Below, in pieces: positions 24,751-33,354 of a DNA stretch of 64,000 nucleotides. The stretch is taken from positions 3,844,001 through 3,908,000 of the forward strand of contig NZ_CP180316.1 of the NCBI RefSeq assembly GCF_051131705.1, read 5' to 3'. This stretch comes from Arthrobacter_M sp030063245. Its GTDB lineage: Bacteria; Actinomycetota; Actinomycetes; Actinomycetales; Micrococcaceae. The number at the start of each line of letters is the position of its first letter. Positions within the stretch are counted from its first letter, which is position 1. The notes under the pieces were generated by a model. It did no database searches and was not told the DNA's origin. It saw nothing but the letters and a program-made list of their open reading frames with translations. The translations under genes were made by a program, and so were the position numbers.

Positions 24751-25508
24751 CTGGCGGCTGGCCTTCGCGGCCGGTGCGTGCGCGACACCGGCCCAACGGG
24801 TCCGTTATCTTCGCGACCCGGTTTGATGGCCCGGTGGACGGCGACGATACCGCCGCTGAGGTTGCGGTAGGCCAGATCGGTCCAGCCCGCGTCCTGGATC
24901 CACTGCGAGAGATGGTCCTGGTCCGGCCAGGCCCGGATGGACTCCGCCAGATAGACGTAGGCGACGGGGTTGGAGGAAACCTTGGTCGCGATCGCCGGGA
25001 GCGCGCGCATCAGATATTCGGTGTACATGGTCCGCCAGAGGGCAACGGTGGGGGCGGAGAACTCCGCTATCACCAGCTTCCCGCCGGGCTTGGTCACGCG
25101 CAGCATTTCCTCCAGTGCCTTGTGCGGGGCGGTGACATTGCGCAGCCCGAAGGAGATGGTCGTGGCGTCAAACGAATTGTCCGCAAACGGCAGATTGGTC
25201 GCGTCCCCGGCGATGAAATCGATGTCCGGGCGCCGGCGCTTGCCGACCTTGAGCATCCCAACGGAGAAATCACAAGCCACCACGCTGATGCCGGCATCCG
25301 CGTACGGCTCACTGGAGGTGCCGGTTCCGGCGGCCACGTCCAGGACCCGCTGACCAGGCTTTGCCCCCACCGCGTCCACCACGATCCGACGCCAACGGCG
25401 GGTCTGCCCCAAGGACAGGACATCATTCACGACGTCGTATTTGGGCGCAACATCATCAAACATTGCGGCTACTTCATCCGGACGCTTCTCCAACGATGCA
25501 CGGTTCAC
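24747..25508 (-). CDS. menG: Demethylmenaquinone methyltransferase
   Basis: A 253-residue UbiE/MenG SAM-dependent methyltransferase, the last step of menaquinone synthesis. Motif I is VLDVAAGTGTSSEPYADAG. Family signatures ATTISFGLRNVTAPHKALEE (UbiE motif 1) and the C-terminal WTDLAYRNLSGGIVAVHRAI (UbiE motif 2) are clear. The acidic start MFDDVAPKYDVVNDVLSLGQ is typical; a short non-conserved N-terminus precedes it. It opens the operon menG-menJ-polyprenyl synthase and is divergent from menF (99 bp gap, which should hold both promoters). Confidence 0.96.
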   Translation of the reverse strand: MNRASLEKRPDEVAAMFDDVAPKYDVVNDVLSLGQTRRWRRIVVDAVGAKPGQRVLDVAAGTGTSSEPYADAGISVVACDFSVGMLKVGKRRRPDIDFIAGDATNLPFADNSFDATTISFGLRNVTAPHKALEEMLRVTKPGGKLVIAEFSAPTVALWRTMYTEYLMRALPAIATKVSSNPVAYVYLAESIRAWPDQDHLSQWIQDAGWTDLAYRNLSGGIVAVHRAIKPGREDNGPVGPVSRTHRPRRPAAR

Positions 25509-25606
25509 CTGTCCATTCTGTCAAAGATTGGCTGCATCCGTGCACTCCGGCCATGCCGCTCCACCCCGTCGGCGCACCTGCTACCGCGGAGTAGTGTTAA
25601 TTCATC

Positions 25607-27034
25607 ATGATCGCGCCCCTGACAACGCTCACCGTCCCGTTGGACACATCCGCGCTGGATACATCTTTTTTTGATCCATCGCCCGCAACTGCCGACTCGG
25701 CCCCCGGGCAGGATGGAGCGGCACGCCCGGGCGCACTGCTGAATTTTCTCCGTGCCGACGCCGCCTTGTGCTGGGTCCGCCGCTGTGAGGGGCTGGTGGG
25801 TTTCGGTGAGATTGCCCGGTTTACCGGGACCGGCCCGGAGCGCTTTTCCGCCGCGGAGTCCTGGTGGAAAGAGCTGCTGGCGGGCGCGGCGGTCGACGAC
25901 GGCGTCCGGCTGCCCGGTACCGGCCCGATTGCTTTCGGAACGTTCGCGTTTTCCAAAACGTCCGATTACAAGTCGCGGCTCATTGTGCCCCGGATCGTCG
26001 TCGGCTTCAGGGGCGGCCGGGCTTGGCTGACCGAGCTGTGCTTGGACGGCGGCTCCCTCACGGCGGAGGGCGCGCACGCGGAACTTGCCCGTCTGGCCGC
26101 CGCACCGGGCGCGGACGACGCGGCGGGTGGGGCTCCGGGCGGCGACGCAGCAGGTGCGGCTCGGACCGGCACGAGGAAGGACATCCCGGCGCAGCCGAGG
26201 GCGGAACTTGCACCGGGGTCGCTCACCGAGCAGGAGTGGATGGATTCCGTGGCGGCAGGAGTGCGCGCCATCGAATCCGAGCACCTGGAAAAAATCGTGC
26301 TGGCCCGCGACATCGTTGCCCGGCTGGACGGGCCCGTCTCCCGGGCGGGGCTGCTGCAGACCCTGGCGCAGCAGTACAGCGAATGCTGGACCTATGGCGT
26401 CGAGGGTGTGGTGGGGTCCACGCCCGAGATGCTGATCAAGGTAGAAGGGACCACGGCGCTGGCGCGGGTACTGGCCGGGACACTGGACCGCGAAGGGGCG
26501 CCGGAGGACGGCGAAGGCTTTGCCCGGGAGGTGTTGGCCGGCTCGGTAAAACAGCGTCAGGAACACGATTTCGCGGTTCACTCGTTGACCCGTCAACTGG
26601 CCCCGTTCGCCGTCGACCTTTCCGTCCCGCCGGAGCCGTTCATCCTGGAACTGCCCAATGTCTGGCATCTGGCCTCCGACGTCGAAGCTGTCCTGGCCGA
26701 CGCCGACGGGCATCTGCCCACGTCACTGGCGCTGGTGGAGGCGCTCCACCCCACGGCGGCCGTCTGCGGCACGCCGCGCAGCAAGGCCGGGGCGTTGATC
26801 CTGGAACTGGAGCAGCTGGACCGCGGACCGTACGCGGGCCCGGTGGGATGGCTTGACGGGGCAGGAAACGGTGAATGGGGCATCGCTCTGCGCGGTGCGG
26901 TGCTGGAAGATCCGACGACGGTCCGGCTGTATGCGGGCGCCGGGATCGTGGCAGCCTCCGATCCGGCCGCTGAGCTGGCCGAAACATGGGCAAAGTTCCG
27001 TCCGATGCTGCAGGCACTCGGTCTGCGGACGTGA
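25607..27034 (+). CDS. menF: Isochorismate synthase
   Basis: A 475-residue chorismate-binding enzyme converting chorismate to isochorismate for menaquinone. The C-terminal catalytic domain includes LEKIVLARDIVARLDGPVSR, KQRQEHDFAVHSLTRQLAPF, LHPTAAVCGTPRSKAGALIL and GPVGWLDGAGNGEWGIALRG. Around residues 160-195 an Ala/Gly-rich, low-complexity insert (GADDAAGGAPGGDAAGAART) separates the N- and C-terminal parts. Isochorismate rather than anthranilate or salicylate function is supported by the surrounding men genes. Divergent from menG. Confidence 0.94.
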   Translation: MIAPLTTLTVPLDTSALDTSFFDPSPATADSAPGQDGAARPGALLNFLRADAALCWVRRCEGLVGFGEIARFTGTGPERFSAAESWWKELLAGAAVDDGVRLPGTGPIAFGTFAFSKTSDYKSRLIVPRIVVGFRGGRAWLTELCLDGGSLTAEGAHAELARLAAAPGADDAAGGAPGGDAAGAARTGTRKDIPAQPRAELAPGSLTEQEWMDSVAAGVRAIESEHLEKIVLARDIVARLDGPVSRAGLLQTLAQQYSECWTYGVEGVVGSTPEMLIKVEGTTALARVLAGTLDREGAPEDGEGFAREVLAGSVKQRQEHDFAVHSLTRQLAPFAVDLSVPPEPFILELPNVWHLASDVEAVLADADGHLPTSLALVEALHPTAAVCGTPRSKAGALILELEQLDRGPYAGPVGWLDGAGNGEWGIALRGAVLEDPTTVRLYAGAGIVAASDPAAELAETWAKFRPMLQALGLRT

Positions 27035-27314
27035 GCGGCTGCACCGGGGGCTGCCGCCTTGTGCCGTCCGGGCTGTTTGATTCCGTGTTGCTTGACCAGC
27101 GGTGTTTGACCAACGGTGTCTGATGCAGTGCTGCTGTGCCACCTCATTGGCGGCGATTCCGGGATTCCAGACTTTGCTTCACGGAGGCCCCTTGCGCGCG
27201 GCCGGATAAAGTTGTCGAATAGTGAAATGATGTTGTCTGTGATGCACATCTCATCGCGGTTATACACTGTAATACCTAGACCTCGTATTTCCTCCTGACA
27301 CAAAGGGTAACAAG

Positions 27315-28253
27315 ATGCCACTCTCCTCCAAGCTGATGGTCCGGATGACGGCCGTTGCCGCTGTAGCTGCCTTGGCACTGACCGGCTGCACCACGGCCTC
27401 CCAGAACAATGCCGGAGCACAATCCGGGGCTTCCGGCTCCTCCAGCTTTGACCCCGGCGCGGTCCAGAAGGATGATGCGCTGGCCGCGGCCGTTCCCGCC
27501 GCACTCAAGAGCAAGGGAACCATCACCGTCGGATCCGATACGTCCTACGCCCCGGCCGAGTTCCTGGGCGGCTCCGACGGGCAGACCCCACAGGGCTACG
27601 ACATCGATTTTGCCAAGGCCATCGGCGCCACCCTGGGCATGCCAGTCAAGGTACAGACCGCCGAATTCACCGGTATCATTCCCGCCCTTGGCGCCAAGTA
27701 CGATCTGGGGATTTCCTCCTTCACGATCAACGCAGAACGACTACAGGCGGTCAATATGGTCAGCTACTTCAACGCCGGCACGCTCTGGGCGGTGCAGAAG
27801 GGCAACCCGAAGAAATTCTCCCTCGATGACGTCTGCGGCAAGACCATCGGTGTCCAGACCGGAACGGTGGAGGAAGACCCGGATGTCTCCGGCCGTTCCG
27901 CAAAATGTGTTGCCGACGGCAAGGCCGCCATCAATATTGTGACGCTGAAGGCGCAAACGGATGTCACCACCCGCCTGGTCAACGGCAGCATCGACGCGAT
28001 GTCGGCTGACTCCCCCATCATCGGCTACGCACTCTCGCAGACCGGAGACAAGCTGGAGGTGCTCGGCGACGTCTACGATTCCGCGCCGCAGGGAATCATC
28101 ACGCTCAAGAGCGACACCGCGCTGGCCGATCTGATTGGCAAGGTTATGAACAAGCTGATTGACGACGGCGACTACAAGAAGATTCTGGATACCTGGAACA
28201 ACTCCAAGGGGGCCATCACCAAGTCTGAGGTGAACCCGGCGGTGGGAAGTTGA
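27315..28253 (+). CDS. Amino-acid ABC transporter substrate-binding lipoprotein
   Basis: A 312-residue SBP family 3 lipoprotein. Signal peptide MPLSSKLMVRMTAVAAVAAL is followed by lipobox LTGC. Ligand domain blocks are GSDTSYAPAEFLGGSDGQTP, QGYDIDFAKAIGATLGMPVK and VTTRLVNGSIDAMSADSPII. Probably binds a polar amino acid. It is paralogous to the solitary lipoprotein at 12946-13872. AAGGGT precedes the ATG. The 280 bp upstream (27035-27314) hold no gene; AT-rich sequence near 27230-27290 (TTATACACTGTAATACC) probably contains the promoter. The permease starts on the overlapping TTGA at the stop. Confidence 0.94.
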   Translation: MPLSSKLMVRMTAVAAVAALALTGCTTASQNNAGAQSGASGSSSFDPGAVQKDDALAAAVPAALKSKGTITVGSDTSYAPAEFLGGSDGQTPQGYDIDFAKAIGATLGMPVKVQTAEFTGIIPALGAKYDLGISSFTINAERLQAVNMVSYFNAGTLWAVQKGNPKKFSLDDVCGKTIGVQTGTVEEDPDVSGRSAKCVADGKAAINIVTLKAQTDVTTRLVNGSIDAMSADSPIIGYALSQTGDKLEVLGDVYDSAPQGIITLKSDTALADLIGKVMNKLIDDGDYKKILDTWNNSKGAITKSEVNPAVGS

Positions 28254-29221
28254 GCGGCCCTGCCCTCAGCGGCACCCGGTCGGATAAGGCGGCGCCGGCG
28301 CGGCCTGAGCTCATTGACGCGGTTCCGGTCCGGCATCCGGGCCGCTGGGCCGGTGCGGTGATCATCTTCATCGTTGCGGCACTGCTGGTGCAGAGCCTGG
28401 TCACCAATCAGAATTTCCGCTGGGACACCGTCGGCACCTACCTCTTGGATGTCCTGGTGATCCAGGGCATCGGCTGGACCCTGCTGCTGACGGTCCTGTC
28501 CATGGTGATCGCGATTGTGCTGGCGATTTTACTGGCCTTCATGCGGCAGTCCGATAACCCGCTGTTCCGCTATGTCAGCTGGGTCTGGGTCTGGTTTTTC
28601 CGCGGCACCCCGGTGTACACCCAGCTGGTGTTCTGGGGTCTGATCGCCGTGCTGTATCCCAAGATCGCTCTCGGCGTGCCGTTCGGTCCCGAATTGTTCA
28701 GTTTCAGCACCCAGGATGTCATCAACGCATTCATCGCCGCCGTTCTCGGCCTGGGCCTGAATGAGTCCGCCTACCTGGCGGAAATCTTCCGGGCCGGCCT
28801 GAAGTCCGTGGACACGGGCCAGATGGAAGCGGCGGAAGCGCTGGGCATGCGCAAGTCCAAGATCATGTGGCGCATCATCCTGCCGCAGGCCATGCGCGTC
28901 ATCGTGCCTCCCACGGGCAACGAAACCATCGGCATGCTCAAGACCACTTCGCTGGTGCTCGCTGTGCCGTTCACCCTGGACCTGACGTTCGTCACCAACG
29001 GGATCGCCAACCGCAGCTACCTGCCGATCCCGCTGCTGATCGTCGCCGCCATCTGGTACTTGGTGATCACCAGCGTCCTGATGGTGGGCCAGTACTTTAT
29101 TGAACGCCACTACGGCAAGGGCGTGGACAATCTGATTCCCGCTCCGGTCAAGGCCACCCAGGCCGTTACCGCAGCCCATACCACGCCGGCAACAACGGCG
29201 GACGAAGGTGGCCACGTATGA
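28250..29221 (+). CDS. Polar amino-acid ABC transporter permease (HisMQ/GlnP type)
   Basis: A 323-residue permease with five to six helices. The TTG start at 28250 overlaps the binding-protein stop; it is weak but gives translational coupling. Conserved blocks: RGTPVYTQLVFWGLIAVLYP, LNESAYLAEIFRAGLKSVDT, EAAEALGMRKSKIMWRIILP (the EAA loop) and PPTGNETIGMLKTTSLVLAV. The single permease would work as a homodimer. Ends 4 bp inside the ATPase gene. Confidence 0.94.
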   Translation: MSGPALSGTRSDKAAPARPELIDAVPVRHPGRWAGAVIIFIVAALLVQSLVTNQNFRWDTVGTYLLDVLVIQGIGWTLLLTVLSMVIAIVLAILLAFMRQSDNPLFRYVSWVWVWFFRGTPVYTQLVFWGLIAVLYPKIALGVPFGPELFSFSTQDVINAFIAAVLGLGLNESAYLAEIFRAGLKSVDTGQMEAAEALGMRKSKIMWRIILPQAMRVIVPPTGNETIGMLKTTSLVLAVPFTLDLTFVTNGIANRSYLPIPLLIVAAIWYLVITSVLMVGQYFIERHYGKGVDNLIPAPVKATQAVTAAHTTPATTADEGGHV

Positions 29222-30021
29222 GCACGCCAATGAACGAAACCGTTGCTGCCGTGAAGACCGGCGAACCGCTGGTCCGGATCGAGGACGTCCACAAGTTTTT
29301 CGGCACCCACCATGTCCTGCGCGGAATCGACATGACGGTCCGGGAGGGGGAGGTGTCCGTCATTATCGGGCCTTCCGGCTCCGGAAAATCAACCCTGCTG
29401 CGTTGCGTCAATATGCTCGAAACCATCAGCGCCGGGCGGATCCGCGTACGCGACGACCTGATCGGCTTCCGGGACGTCAATGGCAGGCTGCATCATCTGC
29501 CGGCCAAGGACATCGCGGCCCAGCGCCGGGAAATCGGCATGGTGTTCCAGCGTTTCAACCTGTTCCCGCACCGGACAGCGCTGCAGAATATCATCGAGGC
29601 CCCCACGCAGGTCAAAAGGCAATCCAAAGCGGCTGCCAGGGCCAAGGCCATGGAACTGCTGGACCGTGTGGGACTGGCGGAAAAGGCCGACTACTACCCC
29701 GCACAGCTTTCCGGTGGCCAGCAGCAGCGTGTCGCCATTGCCCGCGCGCTGGCGATGGAGCCGGAGCTCATGCTCTTTGATGAGCCGACGTCGGCGCTGG
29801 ACCCTGAGCTGGTCGGTGACGTCCTGAACGTGATGAAGGATCTGGCCCAGTCGGGGATGACCATGATCGTGGTCACGCATGAAATCGGCTTCGCCCGCGA
29901 GGTCGGGGACACACTGACGTTCATGGACGCTGGGGTCGTGGTGGAAAGTGGGGATCCACGCGAGGTCATGGCGAACCCGCTGCACGCCCGCACCCGGGAA
30001 TTCCTTAGCCGCGTCCTGTAA
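29218..30021 (+). CDS. Polar amino-acid ABC transporter ATP-binding protein (GlnQ/HisP type)
   Basis: A 267-residue ATPase. Walker A IIGPSGSGKSTLLRCVN, Q-loop GMVFQRFNLFPHRTAL, signature LSGGQQQRVAIARALAM, Walker B LMLFDEPTSALDPELVGDVL, and switch His VVTHEIGFAREVGD are all intact. It closes the three-gene amino-acid uptake operon. The last codons and stop (AGCCGCGTCCTGTAA) look like the seed of the 19-bp repeats that immediately follow. Confidence 0.96.
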   Translation: MSTPMNETVAAVKTGEPLVRIEDVHKFFGTHHVLRGIDMTVREGEVSVIIGPSGSGKSTLLRCVNMLETISAGRIRVRDDLIGFRDVNGRLHHLPAKDIAAQRREIGMVFQRFNLFPHRTALQNIIEAPTQVKRQSKAAARAKAMELLDRVGLAEKADYYPAQLSGGQQQRVAIARALAMEPELMLFDEPTSALDPELVGDVLNVMKDLAQSGMTMIVVTHEIGFAREVGDTLTFMDAGVVVESGDPREVMANPLHARTREFLSRVL

Positions 30022-30078
30022 CCCCAGCCGCATCCGCTAACCCAAGCCGCATCCGCTAGCCCAAGCCGCGTCCGCTGA
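30022..30078. repeat. 19-bp tandem repeat, three copies, resembling the upstream gene's 3' end
   Basis: Units CCCCAGCCGCATCCGCTAA (30022), CCCAAGCCGCATCCGCTAG (30041) and CCCAAGCCGCGTCCGCTGA (30060). The gene end itself, AGCCGCGTCCTGTAA, aligns as a zeroth unit. Each copy ends in what would be a stop triplet. Confidence 0.85.
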
Positions 30079-30121
30079 CCAGGACCGCCCTCCCCGCGGC
30101 CATCCAGCCCCCGGATCGATA

Positions 30122-30169
30122 TCGCACTTCGCGCCCAATGTTGGTCAACAACACGGGCTCGGAGTGCGA
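30122..30169. terminator. Hairpin between convergent ABC operon and menD
   Basis: Stem TCGCACT (from 30122) with AGTGCGA (to 30169), inner GCCC/GGGC and GTTG/CAAC pairs possible. It lies between convergent stops, so a bidirectional terminator is likely although no long T run follows. Confidence 0.5.
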
Positions 30170-30181
30170 CATCGACGGGGT

Positions 30182-31981
30182 TTAAGGCAGGACGCGGGTG
30201 ACCCTTTGATCCACGGCCTGCCGGACCCTTTCGTGCAGCGCCCGCAGCCCTTCCCGACCGGCCGGTACCTCCAGCACGGAGCGGCCGCGGAACGGCTCGG
30301 CCAGCGCCGCGGTGAGCTCCGCCGTCGTGCCAACGCTCCGATGCATAACGCCATAACCGGCCGCAAGGGCGGCAAGGTCCACCGAGTGCGGCGTGCCAAA
30401 GAGACGCTCGACGGCGGCGGCGTACCGCGGGCGACCGGCCAGAATGCCGTGTTCCAGAGTCGTAAAGATCCCGCCCCCGCTGTCGTTGAGCACCACCAAT
30501 TGCAGATCGGGTTCGGGCTCGCCCGTGCCCAGCAGCAGGCCGCCGGCATCGTGCAAAAGAGTCAGATCCCCCAGCAAAACCCGCGTCGACGCACCGTCTG
30601 CCAGCGCAATTCCGCCACCGGTCGAGACGGTTCCGTCAATTCCGGCCAGGCCGCGGTTGGCGAAGACCCGCACCGTGTCCCGACCCGGGACGGGATGCGG
30701 TTTGGGTCGACCGGCCAGATCCACATCCCGGACCGGATTGGAAGATCCCAGCATCAGGTTTCCGCGGGTCTGTGCCCAGACCGCGCGGGCCAGATGCAGC
30801 CCGGTCAGCGGCCCCGGCTGCGTCAACAGCTCGTCCAGAGCCGCCTCGGCCCCCAGAGCCGCTATCTGCCAGGATTCCAGCCAGTCCGCAGGGCCATGGC
30901 CGGCAAAGGCGATGAGCTCGTCCCAGTCCGTCAGCACCAGCTCAGGTCGACGTCCCGGCTCAAACCAGGCAACCTTGCGGGGCAGATACAGGGCCCGTTC
31001 CAGGTCTGCCCGGGCCAGCAGCGCGGCCACCGGCCGGGACAGAGTCGGGCGCCCGAAAACCACCACCCGCTCGATCGGCTGCGGCGAACCCGCCCCGAAA
31101 TACTCCAGCAGCAACCGGTAGGGGCCGATGGCGTTCGGGCCATAGCGGGCGTTCGACGACGGCTCTGCCAACAGCGGAAGTCCCAGGCTACGGGCAAAGA
31201 TCTCCGCGGAGGCACCGGCCCCGTGCCCGGCGACGACGACACTCCGCCGCGAGTTCCCCGTGCGCACCGGAGCCGGTTCGACGGTTTGCGGCGCTGTTGC
31301 GACTCGCTCGGCGGATTGCGCTGCCCCGGCAGTATCGGTCTCAGCGGTGTTGGCCTCCCTAGTGTCGGCGTCCGCAGTGTTGGACTCCACAGAGTCCTCA
31401 TACACGGGCAGCTCCCAACCGCTGCCGTTCAGCGCCGGCGTCAGCGGATCCCGGAACGCCAGATTGAGCTGTACGGGCCCTGCAGGCGTACCGGGAAGTC
31501 TTCCCTGGGCCGCGCTCAGCGCCGTGCCGATGGCCGTCGTTGGGTCCGTCCCTGCGGCCACGTCGGTAGCGAAGCGTACATGGTCGCCGAAGATATCCAG
31601 CTGGACCGTCGTTTGGTTGGCGCCTGTCCCGCGCAGTTCCTCCGGGCGGTCCGCCGAAAGCACCAGCAGCGGTACTGCGGCATGGTTGGCTTCCATGACC
31701 GCCGGCAGGAGGTTCCCCACCGCGGTCCCGGAGGTGGTCAGCACCGCGGCCGGTCCGCCGCTGCCAAGCGCCAGCCCCAAGGCAGTGAATCCGGCTACCC
31801 GCTCATCAATGCGTACCTGCAGACGCAGCAGACCCACCGCTTCCGCCTCGGCCAGCGCGTAGGACATCGGCGCGCTGCGGGACCCGGGAGCCAGCACCAC
31901 CTGACGCACTCCTCCGGTGATCAGTGCCTGTACGGCAAGCCGAGCCGCATCCATCGAGCTAAGAGAAGTCACACCCACCAT
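30182..31981 (-). CDS. menD: SEPHCHC synthase (2-succinyl-5-enolpyruvyl-6-hydroxy-3-cyclohexene-1-carboxylate synthase)
   Basis: A 599-residue thiamine-diphosphate enzyme joining isochorismate and 2-oxoglutarate in menaquinone synthesis. The N-terminal domain carries VRQVVLAPGSRSAPMSYALA, DERVAGFTALGLALGSGGPA and TTSGTAVGNLLPAVMEA. The cofactor domain has RGLAGIDGTVSTGGGIAL, LLGDLTLLHDAGGLLLG and VVLNDSGGGIFTTLE. Between about residues 190 and 235, where the two halves are linked, is an Asp/Glu/Thr/Ala repeat tract (SNTADADTREANTAETDTAG) not expected in MenD. Core residues appear complete. Menaquinone function fits menC upstream and menF nearby. Confidence 0.94.
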   Translation of the reverse strand: MVGVTSLSSMDAARLAVQALITGGVRQVVLAPGSRSAPMSYALAEAEAVGLLRLQVRIDERVAGFTALGLALGSGGPAAVLTTSGTAVGNLLPAVMEANHAAVPLLVLSADRPEELRGTGANQTTVQLDIFGDHVRFATDVAAGTDPTTAIGTALSAAQGRLPGTPAGPVQLNLAFRDPLTPALNGSGWELPVYEDSVESNTADADTREANTAETDTAGAAQSAERVATAPQTVEPAPVRTGNSRRSVVVAGHGAGASAEIFARSLGLPLLAEPSSNARYGPNAIGPYRLLLEYFGAGSPQPIERVVVFGRPTLSRPVAALLARADLERALYLPRKVAWFEPGRRPELVLTDWDELIAFAGHGPADWLESWQIAALGAEAALDELLTQPGPLTGLHLARAVWAQTRGNLMLGSSNPVRDVDLAGRPKPHPVPGRDTVRVFANRGLAGIDGTVSTGGGIALADGASTRVLLGDLTLLHDAGGLLLGTGEPEPDLQLVVLNDSGGGIFTTLEHGILAGRPRYAAAVERLFGTPHSVDLAALAAGYGVMHRSVGTTAELTAALAEPFRGRSVLEVPAGREGLRALHERVRQAVDQRVTRVLP

Positions 31982-32004
31982 CTAACCTCATCGACTGTGC
32001 ACTG

Positions 32005-32045
32005 GATGTCCCGAAGAGGGCCATATCGGACCGCATCGGGACATC
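32005..32045. terminator. Hairpin between menC and menD
   Basis: A 10-bp perfect stem (GATGTCCCGA at 32005-32014, TCGGGACATC at 32036-32045), extended by CACT/AGTG with a one-base bulge. It separates menC from menD on the minus strand and probably attenuates or ends menC transcription; no T run. Confidence 0.6.
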
Positions 32046-32051
32046 AGTGGC

Positions 32052-33071
32052 TCAGCTGATGCGGCCTGCGGCGAGAACCGCATAGCTGCGCCGCAGACGG
32101 TCCAGCCACCAGTCCCTGCGCGGCCCGGAGGCGGCGTACTTCTCCAGCAGATCGGGCTCCGCGGCGACGTCGCGCACGGCAATGTGCCCACCCTCCGCGA
32201 CCAGCGATTCCCGCACGACGTCACCACCCATCAGCGACACCGTGCCCAGTCCGCAGGCGTAGGGAAGGTCGGGCAGTGCCGCAGCCAGCGCCACCCCGGC
32301 CCTGATCCCCACGGAGCTGTCCAGTGCAGAGCTGACGACGGCGGGCAGGCCGGCTTCGGCGACGATAGCCAGGGCACGCCGCACTCCCCGCAGCGGTGCC
32401 GCCTTGACGATGATCAGATCGGCGGCACCAGCGCGGGCGACGGCCAACGGATCGGTTTCTTTTCGTACGCTTTCGTCGGCAGCGATCAGCACTGGGATGC
32501 CGCGTTCAGCCACGATGCGGCGGACCGCTGCCAGTCCGTCGATGCTCGGTACCGGCTGCTCTGCGTACTCCAGCTGGAAGGCGCCCAGTTGGGTCAATGC
32601 CTGAACGGCCTCATCGACGGACCAGCCGCCGTTGGCATCCACCCGGAGTGCAGCGTCGGGGAGTGCTGCCCGAACGGCGGCAACCCGGGCCACGTCGTCG
32701 TCCAGGGTCTGTCCGCGCTCCGCCACCTTCACCTTGACGGCCACGGCGGTATCAAAGGACGCAAGAATCCCGGGAACGCGCGCGGCGTCCACGGCTGGAA
32801 CGGTCGCGTTGACGGGGATGGAACTGCGCAGCGGTTCGGGGAACCCTTCCCAGCCTGCCTCAATGGCGCCGTCAAGCCAGCGGGCGGATTCAGCGTCGTC
32901 GTACTCGGGAAAGGGGGAAAACTCCGACCAGCCGGCGGGACCATCGAAGAGCAGAATCTCGCGCTGCAGGACCCCGCGGAACCTGACCCGCATGGGCAGG
33001 ACCACCACATGTGAGGCGGCCATCAATTGGTCCAGTGCGGGCAAGCGATCCTGGTCCCTCGAGGGCTGCAT
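32052..33071 (-). CDS. menC: o-Succinylbenzoate synthase
   Basis: A 339-residue enolase-superfamily dehydratase in menaquinone synthesis. The catalytic Lys of the KxK motif is in AVAVKVKVAE. Metal ligands follow as Asp in LRVDANGGWSVDEAVQAL, Glu in LEYAEQPVPSIDGLAAV and Asp in LIAADESVRKE; the second catalytic Lys is in IIVKAAPLRGVRRAL. Matches the short actinobacterial MenC form. The hairpin at 32005-32045 lies between it and menD. Confidence 0.94.
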   Translation of the reverse strand: MQPSRDQDRLPALDQLMAASHVVVLPMRVRFRGVLQREILLFDGPAGWSEFSPFPEYDDAESARWLDGAIEAGWEGFPEPLRSSIPVNATVPAVDAARVPGILASFDTAVAVKVKVAERGQTLDDDVARVAAVRAALPDAALRVDANGGWSVDEAVQALTQLGAFQLEYAEQPVPSIDGLAAVRRIVAERGIPVLIAADESVRKETDPLAVARAGAADLIIVKAAPLRGVRRALAIVAEAGLPAVVSSALDSSVGIRAGVALAAALPDLPYACGLGTVSLMGGDVVRESLVAEGGHIAVRDVAAEPDLLEKYAASGPRRDWWLDRLRRSYAVLAAGRIS

Positions 33072-33162
33072 CTTTCCACTCTAACGCCGCGGACCAGCAC
33101 TGGCGCTCCCGCCATAGCCGGCGCCGCGAAGCCCACCACAGAGGGTGTCGGGGTGGTCCCAC

Positions 33163-33233
33163 CATCGTCGGCGCCGGGGCGTTCCCACTATGGGCGGTGC
33201 CGGCATCGTCGGCGCCGGGGCGCTCCCACTATG
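33163..33233. repeat. 30-bp direct repeat, two copies (41-bp period), in a gene-free gap
   Basis: CATCGTCGGCGCCGGGGCG followed by TTCCCACTATG or CTCCCACTATG occurs at 33163-33192 and 33204-33233 with one mismatch. The gap 33072-33354 before the PAP2 gene is otherwise G+C-rich imperfect repeats built on CGGCGCCG palindromes; no gene is visible. Confidence 0.85.
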
Positions 33234-33354
33234 ACGCTGTCCGGCCGCTCCCGCCGAGGGCGGCGCCGTCCGCGCGCGCAGTGGTAGACGATGACCGGCG
33301 CAGACATAGGCTGCGCACAGCACACGCCAACCAATCTATGGGAGCCTAGAAGAG

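Noticed and set aside
30022..30078. Integration (att) site or CRISPR
   Set aside because: Units are directly adjacent, diverging, and resemble the upstream gene end; no tRNA, integrase or spacers.
30164..32059. Plus-strand 631-codon frame opposite menD
   Set aside because: Antisense shadow of MenD; no recognisable domain.
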